Shown: in pieces, positions 37,655-51,373 of the stretch | Layout of the letters: each line of letters opens with the position of its first letter | Position numbering within the stretch: position 1 is the stretch's first letter | Assembly: GCA_946807835.1 (NCBI GenBank) | Contig: OX327684.1 | Span: 13,850,501-13,914,500 of the forward strand | Reading direction: 5' to 3' | DNA length: 64,000 bases | From: Ailanthus altissimus | Lineage: Eukaryota > Streptophyta > Magnoliopsida > Sapindales > Simaroubaceae | Notes under the pieces: model-generated | Seen by the model: the letters and a program-made list of their open reading frames with translations, nothing else | Told to the model about the DNA's origin: nothing | The model's database searches: none | Program-made: the position numbers and the translations under genes

Positions 37655-38059
37655 ACTTGATCCATTATGGGAGCCTAAACCCAAAATAAATCAAATTGGA
37701 GTCCAAGTCCATAATCAAGATCCAAAACTACTAACCTTTTACCTAGAATCTTCTAGGGTGTGGTAATTAAGCATGTGAATAATTTGGAAGGATGGAGAAG
37801 AATGAAGAAGAATGAGGTGTATGATTATTGTAATTTTGGATTAGTTTATTTGTGTGGTATAGGATTGTTCTTAAGTAGTATAAATATCCCTCCCCATTTT
37901 AGTTTAAGCATCAAGAAAAATTAAGAGCTTCTAAGTGAGTGAAGAAGCAAACTCTAATAAAGAGTGAGTTGTAGTATCTTATTTTTGAGTGAGAGTGCTC
38001 TTGTAATATTTGTTTGAGTTTAAATAAAAGTTATTTATGTGAGTGTTTCATTTCCAACA
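37642..38059 (+). repeat. 3' LTR of the full-length copia element
   Basis: 418 bp, the same length as the 5' LTR, with seven transitions and no indels seen. Followed directly by the second GAATG. Confidence 0.97.
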
Positions 38060-38488
38060 GAATGCATCGAGTTCCTGATTCTGAAGAAAAAATTTGGCGG
38101 TCTGCTGGGTCAGACTTCACAATAAAGAATGATGGTTTTTGTCTAGCAAGGCTTGAGATTGATTTGTTTGATGATCTAAAAGCATCTTCACGCAACCCAT
38201 GTAAATCATTAAATGCCACGCCTTCAAATTGCAAAATGGGAAGAGGTAATTGCTTCACAGGTTTTTGGAGAACACATTTTTGTTCTTGGTTTCATATTCT
38301 TACTAGGGCTGTTACTTGTTTTCAGCATTGAAAATATCAGATGCTTCCACTCTAGTGCAGGTAAGTTCTCATCTAGGCAGATGTTCATTCTGTATCAGAT
38401 GCTTCTTGGATTACAAAGCCATCTTATTTAAAATTTCAGATGAAATCCACGCCAGCTTCCAAGAAGCAAAATGTTAATACTACTGGAT

Positions 38489-38904
38489 CAGAAAGAACTG
38501 TGAAATCAGCATCTCTTACTCCTCAAGTAAAGGCCCGTATTAATTGGTTATAACCAACTCGTCATTTTATTGACAGTTACACTGAGTAGATTGAATGGCA
38601 ATTGCTAGTCCTATTGTTAATGTGTACTGACTGATGTTTTCCAGTTTGCTGCTTTAGTTGATATATTGAGGGTTAGTTGGTGACAGTTTTGAAAGTCAGA
38701 AAGAATTGTGAAATCAGCATCTCTTCCTCCTCAAGTAAAGGCACGTATTAATTGGTTATAACCAAGTTGTCATTTTATTGACAGTTACACTGAGTAGATT
38801 GAATGGCAATTGCTAGTCCTATTGTTAATGTGTACTGACTGTTGTTTTCCAGTTTGCTGCTTTAGTTGATATATTGAGGGTTAGTTGGTGACAGTTTTGA
38901 AAGT
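38489..38904 (+). repeat. 208-bp tandem duplication across an exon-intron boundary
   Basis: Units 38489-38696 and 38697-38904 are nearly identical. Each contains the end of the exon (GTGAAATCAGCATCTCTT), its GTAAAG donor and the following intron text. The second exon piece lies in the intron and may or may not be spliced in. Confidence 0.9.
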
Positions 38905-40564
38905 TATGGGAAATGGCTGGTTTATTAGGGAAGAAAATAGACAAATGAATCCGTCTCATTTTCTTTTGTTTACTCTAGTTGCTTTTTCCTGCAAAAGAGA
39001 AAATATATTGAACTGACACTGGTTACTTGTTCTTGAATAGCATGTTGCAAGAGGTAAATATTTTACTCCTTTATCATCTCTTAAGCCTCCAAAGGTATCA
39101 GGTCGAGCTAACTCTCCATCAACATCTCTGAAAGAAACAGCTATTTTTGGTCCAAAACACACCAGAATGGGAAGTAAAGCCACTAACACTGCATCAGGTA
39201 AGCATTCCCATGTATGAAGATTTACTTCTCACCATGACTGAGGGTTTGTGTGATTGGTTATGGACCTAATTTTGTTTACCTTTATGGCCATTACAGGGCA
39301 GTATGTGACTGTATCAAAAAGACCTTGTATAACATACACCTCTCCTGTGTCATCCTCAAAATCACCTTTTTCAGGTTCACACATTCCTACAGATGAGTCT
39401 GCAGCACCTGGCTCTTCTCAATCCACTTCCTCTGGTAGATCTCCTATGAGTTCTAAGCTAGCTGCTTCTGGTTCACCCTCTCCTTCGAGAGTAAATTCTG
39501 GTCTCCCTTCTAATTTGTTATCCTCTTTCAAGTCCTTTTGCATTTCACCAGCTGCCTCCATCGATACAAGGTCCTTGGAATCACTTGCTTCTATCAGCCT
39601 ATTATCTGACAACGACACAGAAAGTCTGGACACTACTCCATATAGTAAAATTTCCCTCAACTATGATGCCCCTCAAGCATCAGATTCTGAGACCAACGTT
39701 GATCATCGCTGTTCACGACATGAAAATCAGGCCTCAAGGGTTCAAAATCAAAATCTCAATTTGAAAACTAGGGGAAGCAGTTCTGTTCTAAAAAATGTCT
39801 CAAGAAACATCAAATCTTCCGGCCTTGAATGCCATCTCCAAAGATTGGATTTTTTTATGCGGTTAGTTTAATCAAATTAATAATATACCGGTAAATTTCA
39901 TTTTTATTTGGTATTAAGTTCACACAGTTTCTTTCAATTAATGTGTTTCTGCTTACTTCGATCAAGCTAATCCTTCCATTTGTATGAATTATTTTGCTAT
40001 TGATAGGAAAATTCCATGGCCTTAACACCTGACCACATTCTCTATAGGCCCTCTTATCTCTTCCTTCTCCGAGCTCGGGTTATGGAAGAAGGAGAAAAAG
40101 GAACCGAAAAGAAGGTATTAACAATAACTGGCTTTATTACTGGATAGCTCATGATGTTCATATCGATCTGTTATGCGCCTCTGCATTTAGCATTGAGTAG
40201 ACCTCATACAATAACTGTCCTAACTCTACCATATCTTTTGTTTCATTTTTTCTGAACAATCACAAACACTTTTTTGATTATGGTCTACTACCAAAATTTA
40301 ATGCGTAATCTTAGCATAAATGGAGATATGAAGTTCTACCCTGCTGTACATGGCAGTTCAAGTATAACTGGGAGAGTTAATGGTAATCACAATGGAGCTG
40401 CAAATAGAACAATACACAGCAAGCTTCCGCCGGCAGAAACTTTACCAAGGACTGGGAATGTGAAGCTCGGTTCTGAGCAAACCAGACTAATTAGGTCTCC
40501 TGATTCTACACCATTGAAAGAAAACAAGGCAACCCAAGCATTGATGACAAATAAAATAGAGTAA

Positions 40565-41545
40565 AGGCATGGAGAGGCTATGGGCTAAGAAGCAATCTCT
40601 TGTGGAACTGCATTTCTTGATGAGGACAAGGAAAACTTAGACAGCTTCCACAATCAAATTATAATTCCTTACAAGTTCTAGAATGTTGAGGATGTTTGAT
40701 ATGCAATGATTTGAAAAGAATTTACTGATGCATTTGCTTATATGTGCCCCTTTTGCTCTCGATAAGCATGTGTGGCAATCGAACTCAATGTTTCTCTAGA
40801 ATGTTGCAAGTATAAGATTTGTTTTTCCCTTTTTTTTTTCTTTTTTTTTTTGTTTGGTGCATGTTTGAACTAGTTTTTAGGAACAATGAATTTAGCTTGT
40901 TTTGAGATCCAAGGTTTAGTTTGATTATGAGAGGAAATGGCGTACAGAGCAGCTCAAGAATGTGTCTAATCAAATGTTTGGCTGTTCCCATTTTTCTAAA
41001 CCAACAAATCCTGAACTCCATTTATCATAAACTTTCTTACATCTCTGAACAAACAATTCACATCACTGCTATTAATTAAAGATGAGAAATCTCAGAATAC
41101 CATTCATTTCAATCAATATTATATAGAACAATATATTAGAGTCATATGAGTTCTTATGCCTAAGGTGCATGAAGAAGCATAATTCACCTCAAAAAGCAAT
41201 TTATCAAACTTCCTTTCTAATTTCTTAGATGAGGAAGCAAAAAGCTGTATCTAGCTTGTGCCTCCCCTATGATGATCGAGTATAGCAAGAGTTACAAAAA
41301 GTGCCATCATCATGTCTATAGACTTTCATATAACATCACAATCACAGAACTGCTTCATTTAACAAAATTCGTTTAATGGTAACAGAAAAGGAATGTTGTG
41401 TTCAAAAAAAAAAAAAAACAGATCCATGTATTGATTGGATAAATATAAACCGATCGGCAAAATTTTCTACTGCAAAATCAAAATAGTTATCATTTAAATG
41501 AAAAATCACATTAGCCAGTCAATGAAAGATAAGCTCTTGCATATC
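40565..41545. other. Space between two convergent genes
   Basis: Holds the presumed 3' untranslated regions of the plus-strand pseudogene and the minus-strand RPS23 gene. T-rich runs at 40828-40850. No further gene seen. Confidence 0.6.
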
Positions 41546-43351
<1,806 letters not shown>

Positions 43352-43423
43352 GTTGTCAGAGAGGAGAGATTGCTGCAAGAGAATGACTGGGAGCTGCGAG
43401 TAGAGACCAAGTACACCGCTTAT

Positions 43424-43437
43424 AAACCCTAACCCTA
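43424..43437 (-). promoter_or_regulatory. Telo-box of the RPS23 promoter
   Basis: AAACCCTAACCCTA on the plus strand, about 75 bp upstream of the RPS23 start codon. Telo-boxes (AAACCCTAA) are common in plant ribosomal protein promoters and 5' leaders. Confidence 0.75.
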
Positions 43438-43569
43438 GTTTGAATCGGTTTTGTTGCTTTATGTGTATGTGATAATACAGGCGTTTAGTGCCCCTGTTCT
43501 TCGTTTGGGTTTGAATTGGTGTTGCGTTTTCGTAATATTACAGGTTTGCCACTTATAGTTGTAACGGAT

Positions 43570-43600
43570 TGGGCCAGACAAGTCTGTCCTGTGATGGGCT
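43570..43600 (-). promoter_or_regulatory. Site II (TGGGCY) motifs upstream of RPS23
   Basis: TGGGCC at 43570-43575 and TGGGCT at 43595-43600, about 220-250 bp upstream of the start codon. Together with the telo-box this is the usual arrangement of growth-linked plant ribosomal protein genes, where TCP factors bind site II. Regulation is inferred from the motifs. Confidence 0.65.
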
Positions 43601-43690
43601 CTACTAACAATCTCGAACCGGCCCGTAGGTAGGCTGAGCTTAACTTCTTATGTTCATGGCAGCAAATTAAGTTTAAGATAGATCCTCTTA

Positions 43691-43847
43691 AATTGGTATT
43701 TGCATCTATTTTAAAAATAAAATAATAAATTTTTCTTAAATTTATTGTTGTTGGTTTGGAGTTTTAACAATTGGTATTTGCATTTATTTTAAAAATAAAA
43801 TAATAAATTTTTATTAAATCTATTGTTGTTGGTTTGGAGTTTTAACA
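43691..43847. repeat. 78-bp tandem duplication
   Basis: 43691-43768 and 43769-43847 are near-identical AT-rich copies beginning AATTGGTATTTGCAT. Just upstream of the RPS23 promoter. No role visible. Confidence 0.85.
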
Positions 43848-44920
43848 AATTTGTTTTAGTGAACGTATATTTTTTATTATATTCATGATAAATTATTTGC
43901 AAATTTTAAATGAGTTATAAATTAATATTAATATAAAATTATTACTTTAATTTCAAAAAAATCATAAAAAAATATATTAATCAAAATCATATCACAAATT
44001 TAAATTTACAATTATAATAATACATAACAAAATAATAGTAATTTAATTAATATTTAAAATAATATCAAATAAAAAAGTACATAAAATAATCAATTTAATA
44101 AAAAAAACTAAGTCTATAATCAAATTTTCATAAATAAGTCTATAACTAATATTGCTTCAAATATAAAATTTGAAAATTTAAAAATCAACATTAAATTTCA
44201 ATTTTTACAATAGAATTAGAAAAAAAAAATACATAATAGTAGAACAGTGGTTGTATATAAGGGTGAGAATGATTTGTGGATTAAATAATAATATGAAAAT
44301 TGTTCTTTTAATTTTTTATTTTATAACTACAACCAAAACAGCATTGTTTTATTTATTATTTTTAGAAAAATTAAAAGATATATATATATATAAACATTAG
44401 CATATAGCACAACGAATATTCAGAAATTAAACCTAAACTCATCCTATGTCTGCTACAGTTTTTTAATTGTGGATATTAAACTTATCTCAAACCTACTTTA
44501 AGCCTTATTGAATTGTTTTCTAATAGATATAAATTTATAAATTATTTTGCCATCCCTATATTCAAAGGTTGAAAAAAACTCATAAACGTGACAAAGAGTA
44601 ACTATTAGACCCACAATTAAATTTTAATGTGCCTAACAAATAATATCTTCGTAGATGTAATTTAGACTAATTTAATTCCCAAATTCAATTACCCTTAAAC
44701 ACGTTTTATAATGTTAAAAGTATTCAATATTATGAATTTTAAAAAAAGGTATATTGTTAAAAACCTAGTTTGAACACACCGAATTCAAAAAAGAATAAAG
44801 AAACAAATAAATAATTAACCCCTAATTGCAAATACACTATCTTTCAAACATATATTTTTACCAAACAAATTATTAAAAAAGAAGAGATTTTTAGTACACT
44901 AAATTTAGTATATGTTTGAT
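43848..44920. other. AT-rich intergenic sequence
   Basis: No gene seen. A short (AT)n run lies at about 44368-44386. Confidence 0.5.
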
Positions 44921-44921
44921 T

Positions 44922-45245
44922 GAGTTTCTCTATTAATTAAAAAATATATATTTTTTATCTTTATTTACAAAACTCTAAGTTATTCCTATAAATTTTTGAG
45001 AATGACCCAATCTCGTATTTGATTGTTAGTTATTTAATTGAATTTCTCTACTAATTAAAAAAATATATTTTGTCCTTATTTGCAAAAATTTAAAATTTGG
45101 ACTAAACCATTCAATCAAATATTTGAGAAGGAGGTTTGAATGGGTTTCTCTACAAATTAAAAAAATATATTATTTGTCTTTATTTGTAAAAACTCCAAAC
45201 TTGGGCTAGGCTATTCCATCAAATATTTGAGAAGGAGCCTAATCT
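44922..45245. repeat. About 110-bp imperfect tandem repeat, three copies
   Basis: Copies start near 44922, 45038 and 45143. Each has TTTCTCTA, an A-rich ATTAAAAAA tract and, at the end of copies two and three, CAAATATTTGAGAAGGAG. Length varies by small indels. Confidence 0.7.
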
Positions 45246-48200
45246 CATATAAGATAGTCAGTGTAGCGATAACCTTAGCTTCAATGATTGTCTCCCCAAC
45301 CGTTGAAAACACTAAGCGAGAACAATAAGAAAAGGGTGCACAAACAACGTTGTTACATGAGGATGCAATTCGCCAAGCTGGGGCAAACAAAGTCATTCGA
45401 CCTTCAGGATTAGGAATGCGAAGGCCTTTCCTTCAAAAGAAGACTCGAGAAAGAAAAAGCTATGTTATTGACTCAGCCTTTGGTAGTGACTTCGAATCAA
45501 TAGGCCTCTTTGCTTTTCTCATTTTGGTTGAGGTTGGACAAATAGAGAATGAAATGTGAAAGTAGAGGAGGGGTTCCAAATCTCTTTTCTAAGGGATGCT
45601 CGTCTAACTGAAATATCAAAGGCTTTCGAGGCTTACAATTTACACCTCCCTATCACACAACCTAAGAAAAGGCTTTCAATAGTCCTTTTAGAATTTAAGC
45701 CTTTATGGCTTATTTGGTTGAACTTTTTAAATAGAGCATTTAGAAATAGAATTTTAAAATTATAGCTCTTAAGAAAAAATAATTGATGATTTAGTTATCA
45801 ATTGAAAAAATTATTTTAAAATATTAAATCATTTAATTACACATTATTAAAAATGTTTATCTGTTATCAAATTACCAAAATAACATTTTATAAATATTGA
45901 ATCAATTTATTTATTTAAATTTTAAATAAATTAAATATAATTAAACTTGCTATGTATTTCATCATATTCAATATCTTAAAACATAAAATCTAAATAAAAA
46001 TAATATATAACAATCAACTAATTAAATACATTATTGTGTTTGGTATAAAAATTAAAAATAAAATAAAATATATTTATCAATAATAAAAGAATTTTTTATA
46101 AAAAATCTTATAAAGGCATGACTTTCGAAGATAAAGAGTTATAATGACTTTCAAAAAAATATTAAAAATATATTAATTTAATATAGTTGACTTTTATTAA
46201 GAATACACCATGGAATTAAAGTAATATTATTATGGTATATATATAATATATATGTGTGTGTGTGTTAGTTTGTTGTGCATATAGTGCAACTGTGTATATT
46301 ATAATTTTTAATTTAATTTATTTGCATATCTCATATACAAATTAATGCAGTAAAAAAAAAATTTAATTTTTTATTACAATATATACATACTGAATTTAAA
46401 TTTTATTACACTAATAAAATTAAAAATTATCTTTGAACATAATTTGAGATAGTTTTAATTTTCAGAGTTCACCATAAAGTGATCTCGCAAGTAATTCTAG
46501 TCTGTAATATTCAATGAGATTACAAAACTAAAATGATTGCATTTAAATTTGAGCAAAACCAGAGTTGAAGCAACTTTTTGCTTCTCTATTTTATCACTCG
46601 ACCAAATATATTTTGTTAACTAATTACAACACTTGCAATATGTTTCTTTTAATGGCATAATATATTGTCTCTTTGGCTATATTTTATTTTTATTCACAAA
46701 TTATAACTATTACAAAATGTAAACTCAATAGCCGAATATTTAATTCGACTTTTGCCTTTCCTCAAATCATTTGTAACTCTTACAAAGGAAAAAATGTAAA
46801 TTGTAACACTTATAATTTGATTTTACCACCTATCAAATTGCTCACAATATTATTTTTAAATTGCAAACACTTTGCAAGTTTTTTACACCTCACAAGGACA
46901 TGTGTCCTTTAAATAATTTGGTGTAACATTTATGCAAATAATGTGCAATTGATACACATTAGCAACAAGTGAAAAGCATGTGTCTTTCATTTAAAAGGTA
47001 TGGCATTTTTATTAGCAAGGTGGCTGAATATTGCTTAACAAAATAAGAGCAACTCTTTTCTCATTTGTTCAAATTTTGGGCAAGTGAAAATTTTACACCT
47101 TAAGGACGCTTGTCCTTTAATAATAAAAGAGTGGCAAATTATTCTTTGAATGGTGGTCGAATTGCCAAGAGGTGGCAAGGCATTTTGCCATATGTCACAC
47201 AATCAAATCATACAAATATCATATGTTAAATTTCAATTGGTTAATAATAATTATTAATCAATTAATTTAATAAGTTTAATACTTAAATCTTAATACGTGT
47301 GTTTTTTGAGTGACTCTGAAATAATTCTTATTTTTTGAAATTTTTTCAAATTAAACTGTTCAATCTGATGCGTTACCCCAATGCTCAATAAGTATACTTC
47401 ATATTGTGAGACTGTTGGATATTGAGTGTGTGACATATGAGTGTATACATAATTTCAAAAATTAACTACACGCAGCAAAAATATGTTATAAATACACCAA
47501 ATTTAACAATTAACCACATATATCACATATATGAACAAGTATAACTATTATATAATTATAAACATGATGAACAATTGTATCAATAACATAATGTAAAAAT
47601 ACTTACCTAATGAAGGTAGCTTTACAAAATCTTCAAGTCCTCTATCAATCCAAGTGAAGAGCTCACCTTGAAGTGTATTGTTGAACAATTCTAGTCCATA
47701 ATAGTTTATTGGGATTATGGAACTAAAATGGTAGCTATGTTTAAGAATTTTCAGCAACATGCATTCAAACTCTTTGAACACAATTTTTATTTCTTAAAAT
47801 GGAGATTATAAATTTTTAACATACAACTCTTGTATTAATTCTTAGAAACAATTTTCATAGATTAATTATAGTGAACAATTCTTGTCATAATTATTTATCT
47901 CTTTCTCCATTTTATTTTATTCATTATAATCCATCTATAAGAGAAGAAGATGAAGAGAAGTTCTATAATTTTTTAACACTTGAAAAAGGAACAAAAATTC
48001 AAAATTCTCTCTTACCTCTTTTCTCTTCACCTTTCAGAATTCTTCCTTCACAATTGAATGAATGAATTCAATTGTTAGCCAAAATCATTTTTTCCTATTC
48101 AATACTTTGATTAAACAAAAAATAAGTGCTCCACCAATTTTATTGTTGATCTCCCACTTAGAATTAATTTAACCAAGCACTAGATTAATGCCTACCTAAA

Positions 48201-48513
48201 TTAATCTTTACCTAACAAATATAATTACTTTAATTATAACTGGTAATTAAATGGCCAACATCTAAGCCCTTCATTGTATTAAAATACAATGCCATAATCT
48301 ATATATATTATAATATTATCTAATAATATAATAATAATATATAATTTAATTATTCAAAATAATTTTGAATAATTACTTTTTACCTTACTAATTTTTACTA
48401 CTAAGGTTAAATGGTAAAAAGGTAAAATCAAATCATGCAACAAATTTTGCCACTTGTCAATATCCTATTGATTAACAACCCTTATAAATTAATTAAGTGA
48501 TGTGCTTAACAAT
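45246..48513. other. AT-rich sequence, possible decayed LTR remains
   Basis: No supported gene. A frame at 45350-45559 has no recognised motif. Text near 46440-46570 and 47640-47770 is related (AATTCTAGTC...AACTAAAATG) and may be pieces of one old LTR family. A (GT)n run lies at about 46253-46264. Confidence 0.4.
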
Positions 48514-48518
48514 TAAGT

Positions 48519-49160
48519 TGTAAGGACCCAAATCTCACATCGGGCAGACTCGTCCAAAATGAAGGCCTTAAGTTGGTAATGGTGATTCGTTCCGCCCATA
48601 AAAGACAAAACCGTGAGGTGGAAGGACGCGTGCATGAACCTCAAAGTGGACAATACTTTGCACAGGGATGTGGGCTCTTTCATTTGGTATCAGAGCCGAG
48701 GACAACTCTGTTTCGATGGTGGAGGGGTATTGTAAGGACCCAAATTCCACATCGGGCAGACTCGTCCAAAGTGAAGGCCTTATAAGGAGTGATCACGCGT
48801 ACCTGTATGAGGTGCCTTTTGGAGATGGTGATTCGTTCTGCCCATAAAGGATAAAATCGTGAGGGGGAAGGATGCGTGCGTGAACCCCAAAGCAGACAAT
48901 ACCTTGCACAGAGATGTGGGCTTTTTCATTTTGTATCAGAGCCGAAGACGGCTCTCTTTCGATGGGGGGGTATTGTAAGGACCCAAATCATACATCGGGC
49001 AAACTCGTTCAAAGTGAAGGCCTTATAAGGAGTGATCACGCATACCTGTGTGAGGTGCTTTTTGAGGATGGTGATTCATTCCGCCCATAAAGGACAAAAT
49101 CGTAAGGGGGAAGGACGCATGCGTGAACCCCAAAGCGGACAATACATTGCACAGGGATGT
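48519..49160 (+). mobile_element. TRIM retrotransposon, tandem array 1 (plus part)
   Basis: LTR 48519-48682 (shortened internally), interior 48683-48730, LTR 48731-48928, interior 48929-48973, then LTR 48974-49160 cut before its last 12 bases. Each LTR begins TGTAAGGACC and a full one ends GCTCTTTCA after 198 bp. The interior is little more than a primer site (TTTGGTATCAGAGCC) and a purine run (GGTGGAGGGG). No protein is encoded, so movement would depend on other elements. Confidence 0.85.
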
Positions 49161-49163
49161 CTT

Positions 49164-49434
49164 TTATGTCCTTCCCCCTCACAGTTTTGTCCTTTATGGG
49201 CGGAACGAATCACCATCCCCGAAAGGGCCTCACAAATGAAAGAGCCCACCTCCCTGTGCAAGGTATTGTCCACTTTGGGGTTCACGTACGCGTCCTTCCT
49301 CCTCACGATTTTGTCCTTTATGGGCAGAACGAATCACCATCCCCAAAAGTCCCCTCACACAGGTACGCGTGATCACTCCTTATAAGGCCTTCACTTTAGA
49401 CGATTCTACTCGATGTGGGATTTAGGTCCTTACA
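49164..49434 (-). mobile_element. TRIM LTRs in inverted orientation, joined to array 1
   Basis: 49237-49434 is a complete 198-bp LTR on the minus strand (TGAAAGAG...GTCCTTACA as read on plus). 49164-49236 is a partial one. They meet the plus-strand array tail to tail at about 49160. The flank ACTTA (49435-49439) is TAAGT on the minus strand. Confidence 0.82.
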
Positions 49435-49930
49435 ACTTATATACTAGAAGATATAGATTATCACCGTCAAGTCTCCATTTGCTCGACCGAGAACTTATCT
49501 CCATATTTGTATTTCCATAAATAAGATCCGCAAACACTTTTGCGATATTATTTTTTCCACCGAAAACTCTTTCCTGAGTTTTATGCTTATGGCCACAAGA
49601 CTTCTTGAGATACAATATTGAAGCATCAGGATATAGAACTCACCCATATGAGCTGACGAATCCCATATCTACACACACCGAACTCCATGAGCATCAGATC
49701 ATACCAAGCGATCAGACCATGAAAGGTCTCTGACATATGTAGAATCTAAGTATGGTGGATTATTCATAAATCTACTGTGGTACTCAGGTCAAAGGACCAT
49801 GAATACTACTTAACTCGAGAAGACCCTCTATTAACGGCTTTATAGGATGTCTATTAGAGGTCATCATTGAGTTTGTTCAGTACCAAATCCTCATTGAATA
49901 CCTGTATATCTATACAAGCTGATGAATACT
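49435..49930 (-). repeat. Dispersed repeat Y, left half, inverted
   Basis: Its reverse complement aligns with 51960-52550 (shared TCTTGTGGCCA, CAAAAGTGTTTG, GGAGATAAGTTC, GAGCAAAT). It ends exactly at the TRIM LTR. Looks like part of a long LTR or other non-coding repeat. Class not identified. Confidence 0.7.
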
Positions 49931-50931
49931 TAAAATTACACATTTAATAAGGGTTTTACATTATTATTTTGTATTATTAGTGTCTTTAACCCACCCTCCC
50001 CCAAACTTAAGTATATTTACAATATTGTACAGAATTAGCTTTTAATTATTTTGTGGTAAGTTCTGTAAAATAAGTATAACTTTCTACCTAAGGATCCAAT
50101 TGGAGTAATTATTGATCCTGTGAAGAGCTAAATCAATGGGCTAGCATATTGTATTTCATAAAGTATTTAAAATTCAAGCATTTAGATGGTGAAAATGGCC
50201 TAGAATAAAACTGATCTGTAGTACAAGCGAAGTCCAAACAGTCATTAGTATTTAGCCAATAACTATAGAAATACTTATCTAATACGTATGAGACAAATCA
50301 ATTTAGAAAGATAAGAGACTTATCTACAACTTTGATGTTTTTAGTGACAGCTAATTCAGAGCACATCAATTCCAAACTAGATAATCAAATAGGTACATAA
50401 TGATAATCAATGTAAATTATTTGCCACCATTCTTGACTTTTATCATCCAAGTGGTTCCTTCTTCATTTGTCCCGATTTATCCATGTTTTTCTATAAATAG
50501 GTAGTATGTTTATTCCTAAATGATGTAATTAGAGAGCTAGATTTTAGTTCAAAACACTTGTCTTTTGTATTATATCTTTATAATATTATTTCTCTTGTTT
50601 ACTATTGTAAAATCATGTTATCTCTTCTTCCATTTCTTTTATTTTTCTTTAGTTTTATTATGTCCAAGTAATTTTCTTTATACTAAGGTGAAATGGATGA
50701 AACTCTTGGCAAGGTAATAAGATATACTTAACTCTTATTCATTAATTTAATGCTTCATTCTTAAGTTATGCAAATTTATATATAATGTATTTATTTTATT
50801 TGTAATATTAATACCCTTTCTTCTAAAGTGGTGTATCTTGATTTATTATAGACAATTTTTATAGTTGGCACAATAAATTCTTGAAACCATTTATAAGATT
50901 TAACATATATACCTTTTTTTTGTAAAGTGAG
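49931..50931 (+). other. Probable gypsy LTR segment upstream of TRIM array 2
   Basis: Non-coding. Contains CTATAAATAG at 50491-50500, a good TATA box. Near its end a segment of about 85 bp (50829-50912, with GATTTATTATAGACAA) recurs at 53516-53590 just beyond TRIM array 3. This suggests both belong to one LTR that the TRIM entered. It ends in GTGAG (50927-50931). Confidence 0.5.
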
Positions 50932-51373
50932 TGTAAGGACCCAAATCCCACATCGGGCAGACTCATCCAAAGTGAATGCCTTATAAAAAGTGATCACATG
51001 TACCTGTGTGAAGCGCCTTTTGAGGATGGTGATTCATTCCGCCCATAAAGGACAAAATCGCGAGGCGTAAGAATGCGTGCGTGAACCCCAAAGCTGACAA
51101 TACCTTGCACAGGGATGTGGGCTCTTTCATTTGGTATCAGAGTCGATGACGGCTCTGTTTCAATGGTGGGGGTATTGTAAGGACCTAAATCCCACATCGG
51201 ACAGATTCGTCCAAAGTGAAGGCCTTATAAGGAGTGATCAAGCGTACCTGTATAAGGCGCCTTTTGGGGATGGTGATTTGTTCTACCCATAAATAACAAA
51301 ACCGTGAGGGGGAATGACGCATGGGTGAACCCTAAAATGGACAATACCTTGCACATGGATGTGGGCTCTTTCA
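50932..51373 (+). mobile_element. TRIM retrotransposon, array 2 (LTR-interior-LTR)
   Basis: LTR 50932-51129, interior 51130-51175 with primer site TGGTATCAGAG from 51132 and a purine run before the next LTR, LTR 51176-51373. Both LTRs are 198 bp. Flanks differ (GTGAG left, TAAGT right), unlike a simple insertion. Confidence 0.88.

Larger units (their letters stand above)
32773..38059 (+). mobile_element. Full-length Ty1/copia retrotransposon
   Basis: Two 418-bp LTRs (32773-33190, 37642-38059) flank a complete interior. A perfect 5-bp target duplication GAATG stands at 32768-32772 and 38060-38064. The primer site TGGTATCAGAGC is at 33194-33205 and the polypurine tract TTTAAGGGGGGG at 37630-37641. 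One gag-pol frame spans 33548-37654, in copia order (gag, protease, integrase, reverse transcriptase, RNase H). By hand count the LTRs differ at 7 of 418 sites, all transitions, so the insertion is recent. It sits inside an exon of the host gene at 32245-40564. It is the youngest element in the window. Confidence 0.97.
32245..40564 (+). pseudogene. Plant gene of unknown function, disrupted by a copia insertion
   Basis: Exons were inferred from splice sites and frame: 32245-32372, about 32480-32617, 32714-38245 (split by the copia element), 38326-38360, 38440-38526, 39041-39197, 39297-39861, 40048-40114 and 40315-40564. Several join with consistent phase. The product is Ser/Pro-rich, with two copies of a SLAW(D/E)xAFFTSxG motif followed by VLxPEEL. 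It also has IWRSAGSDFTI, a Ser-rich middle (SSSKSPFSGSHIPTDES) and a final RSPDSTPLKENK. I do not recognise its function. Damage: a TAG at 32318-32320, stops in the VLE segment near 32480, the 5.3-kb insertion in exon three, and a one-base loss near 39825 that shifts what looks like GLRMPSPKIGFF. The 5' end was not found. Element B lies just upstream. Confidence 0.75.

Noticed and set aside
45350..45765. Two adjacent 69-codon frames that might be a gene fragment
   Set aside because: The residues look protein-like in places (RRPFLQKKTRERKS), but no family was recognised, and there is no splice or promoter support.
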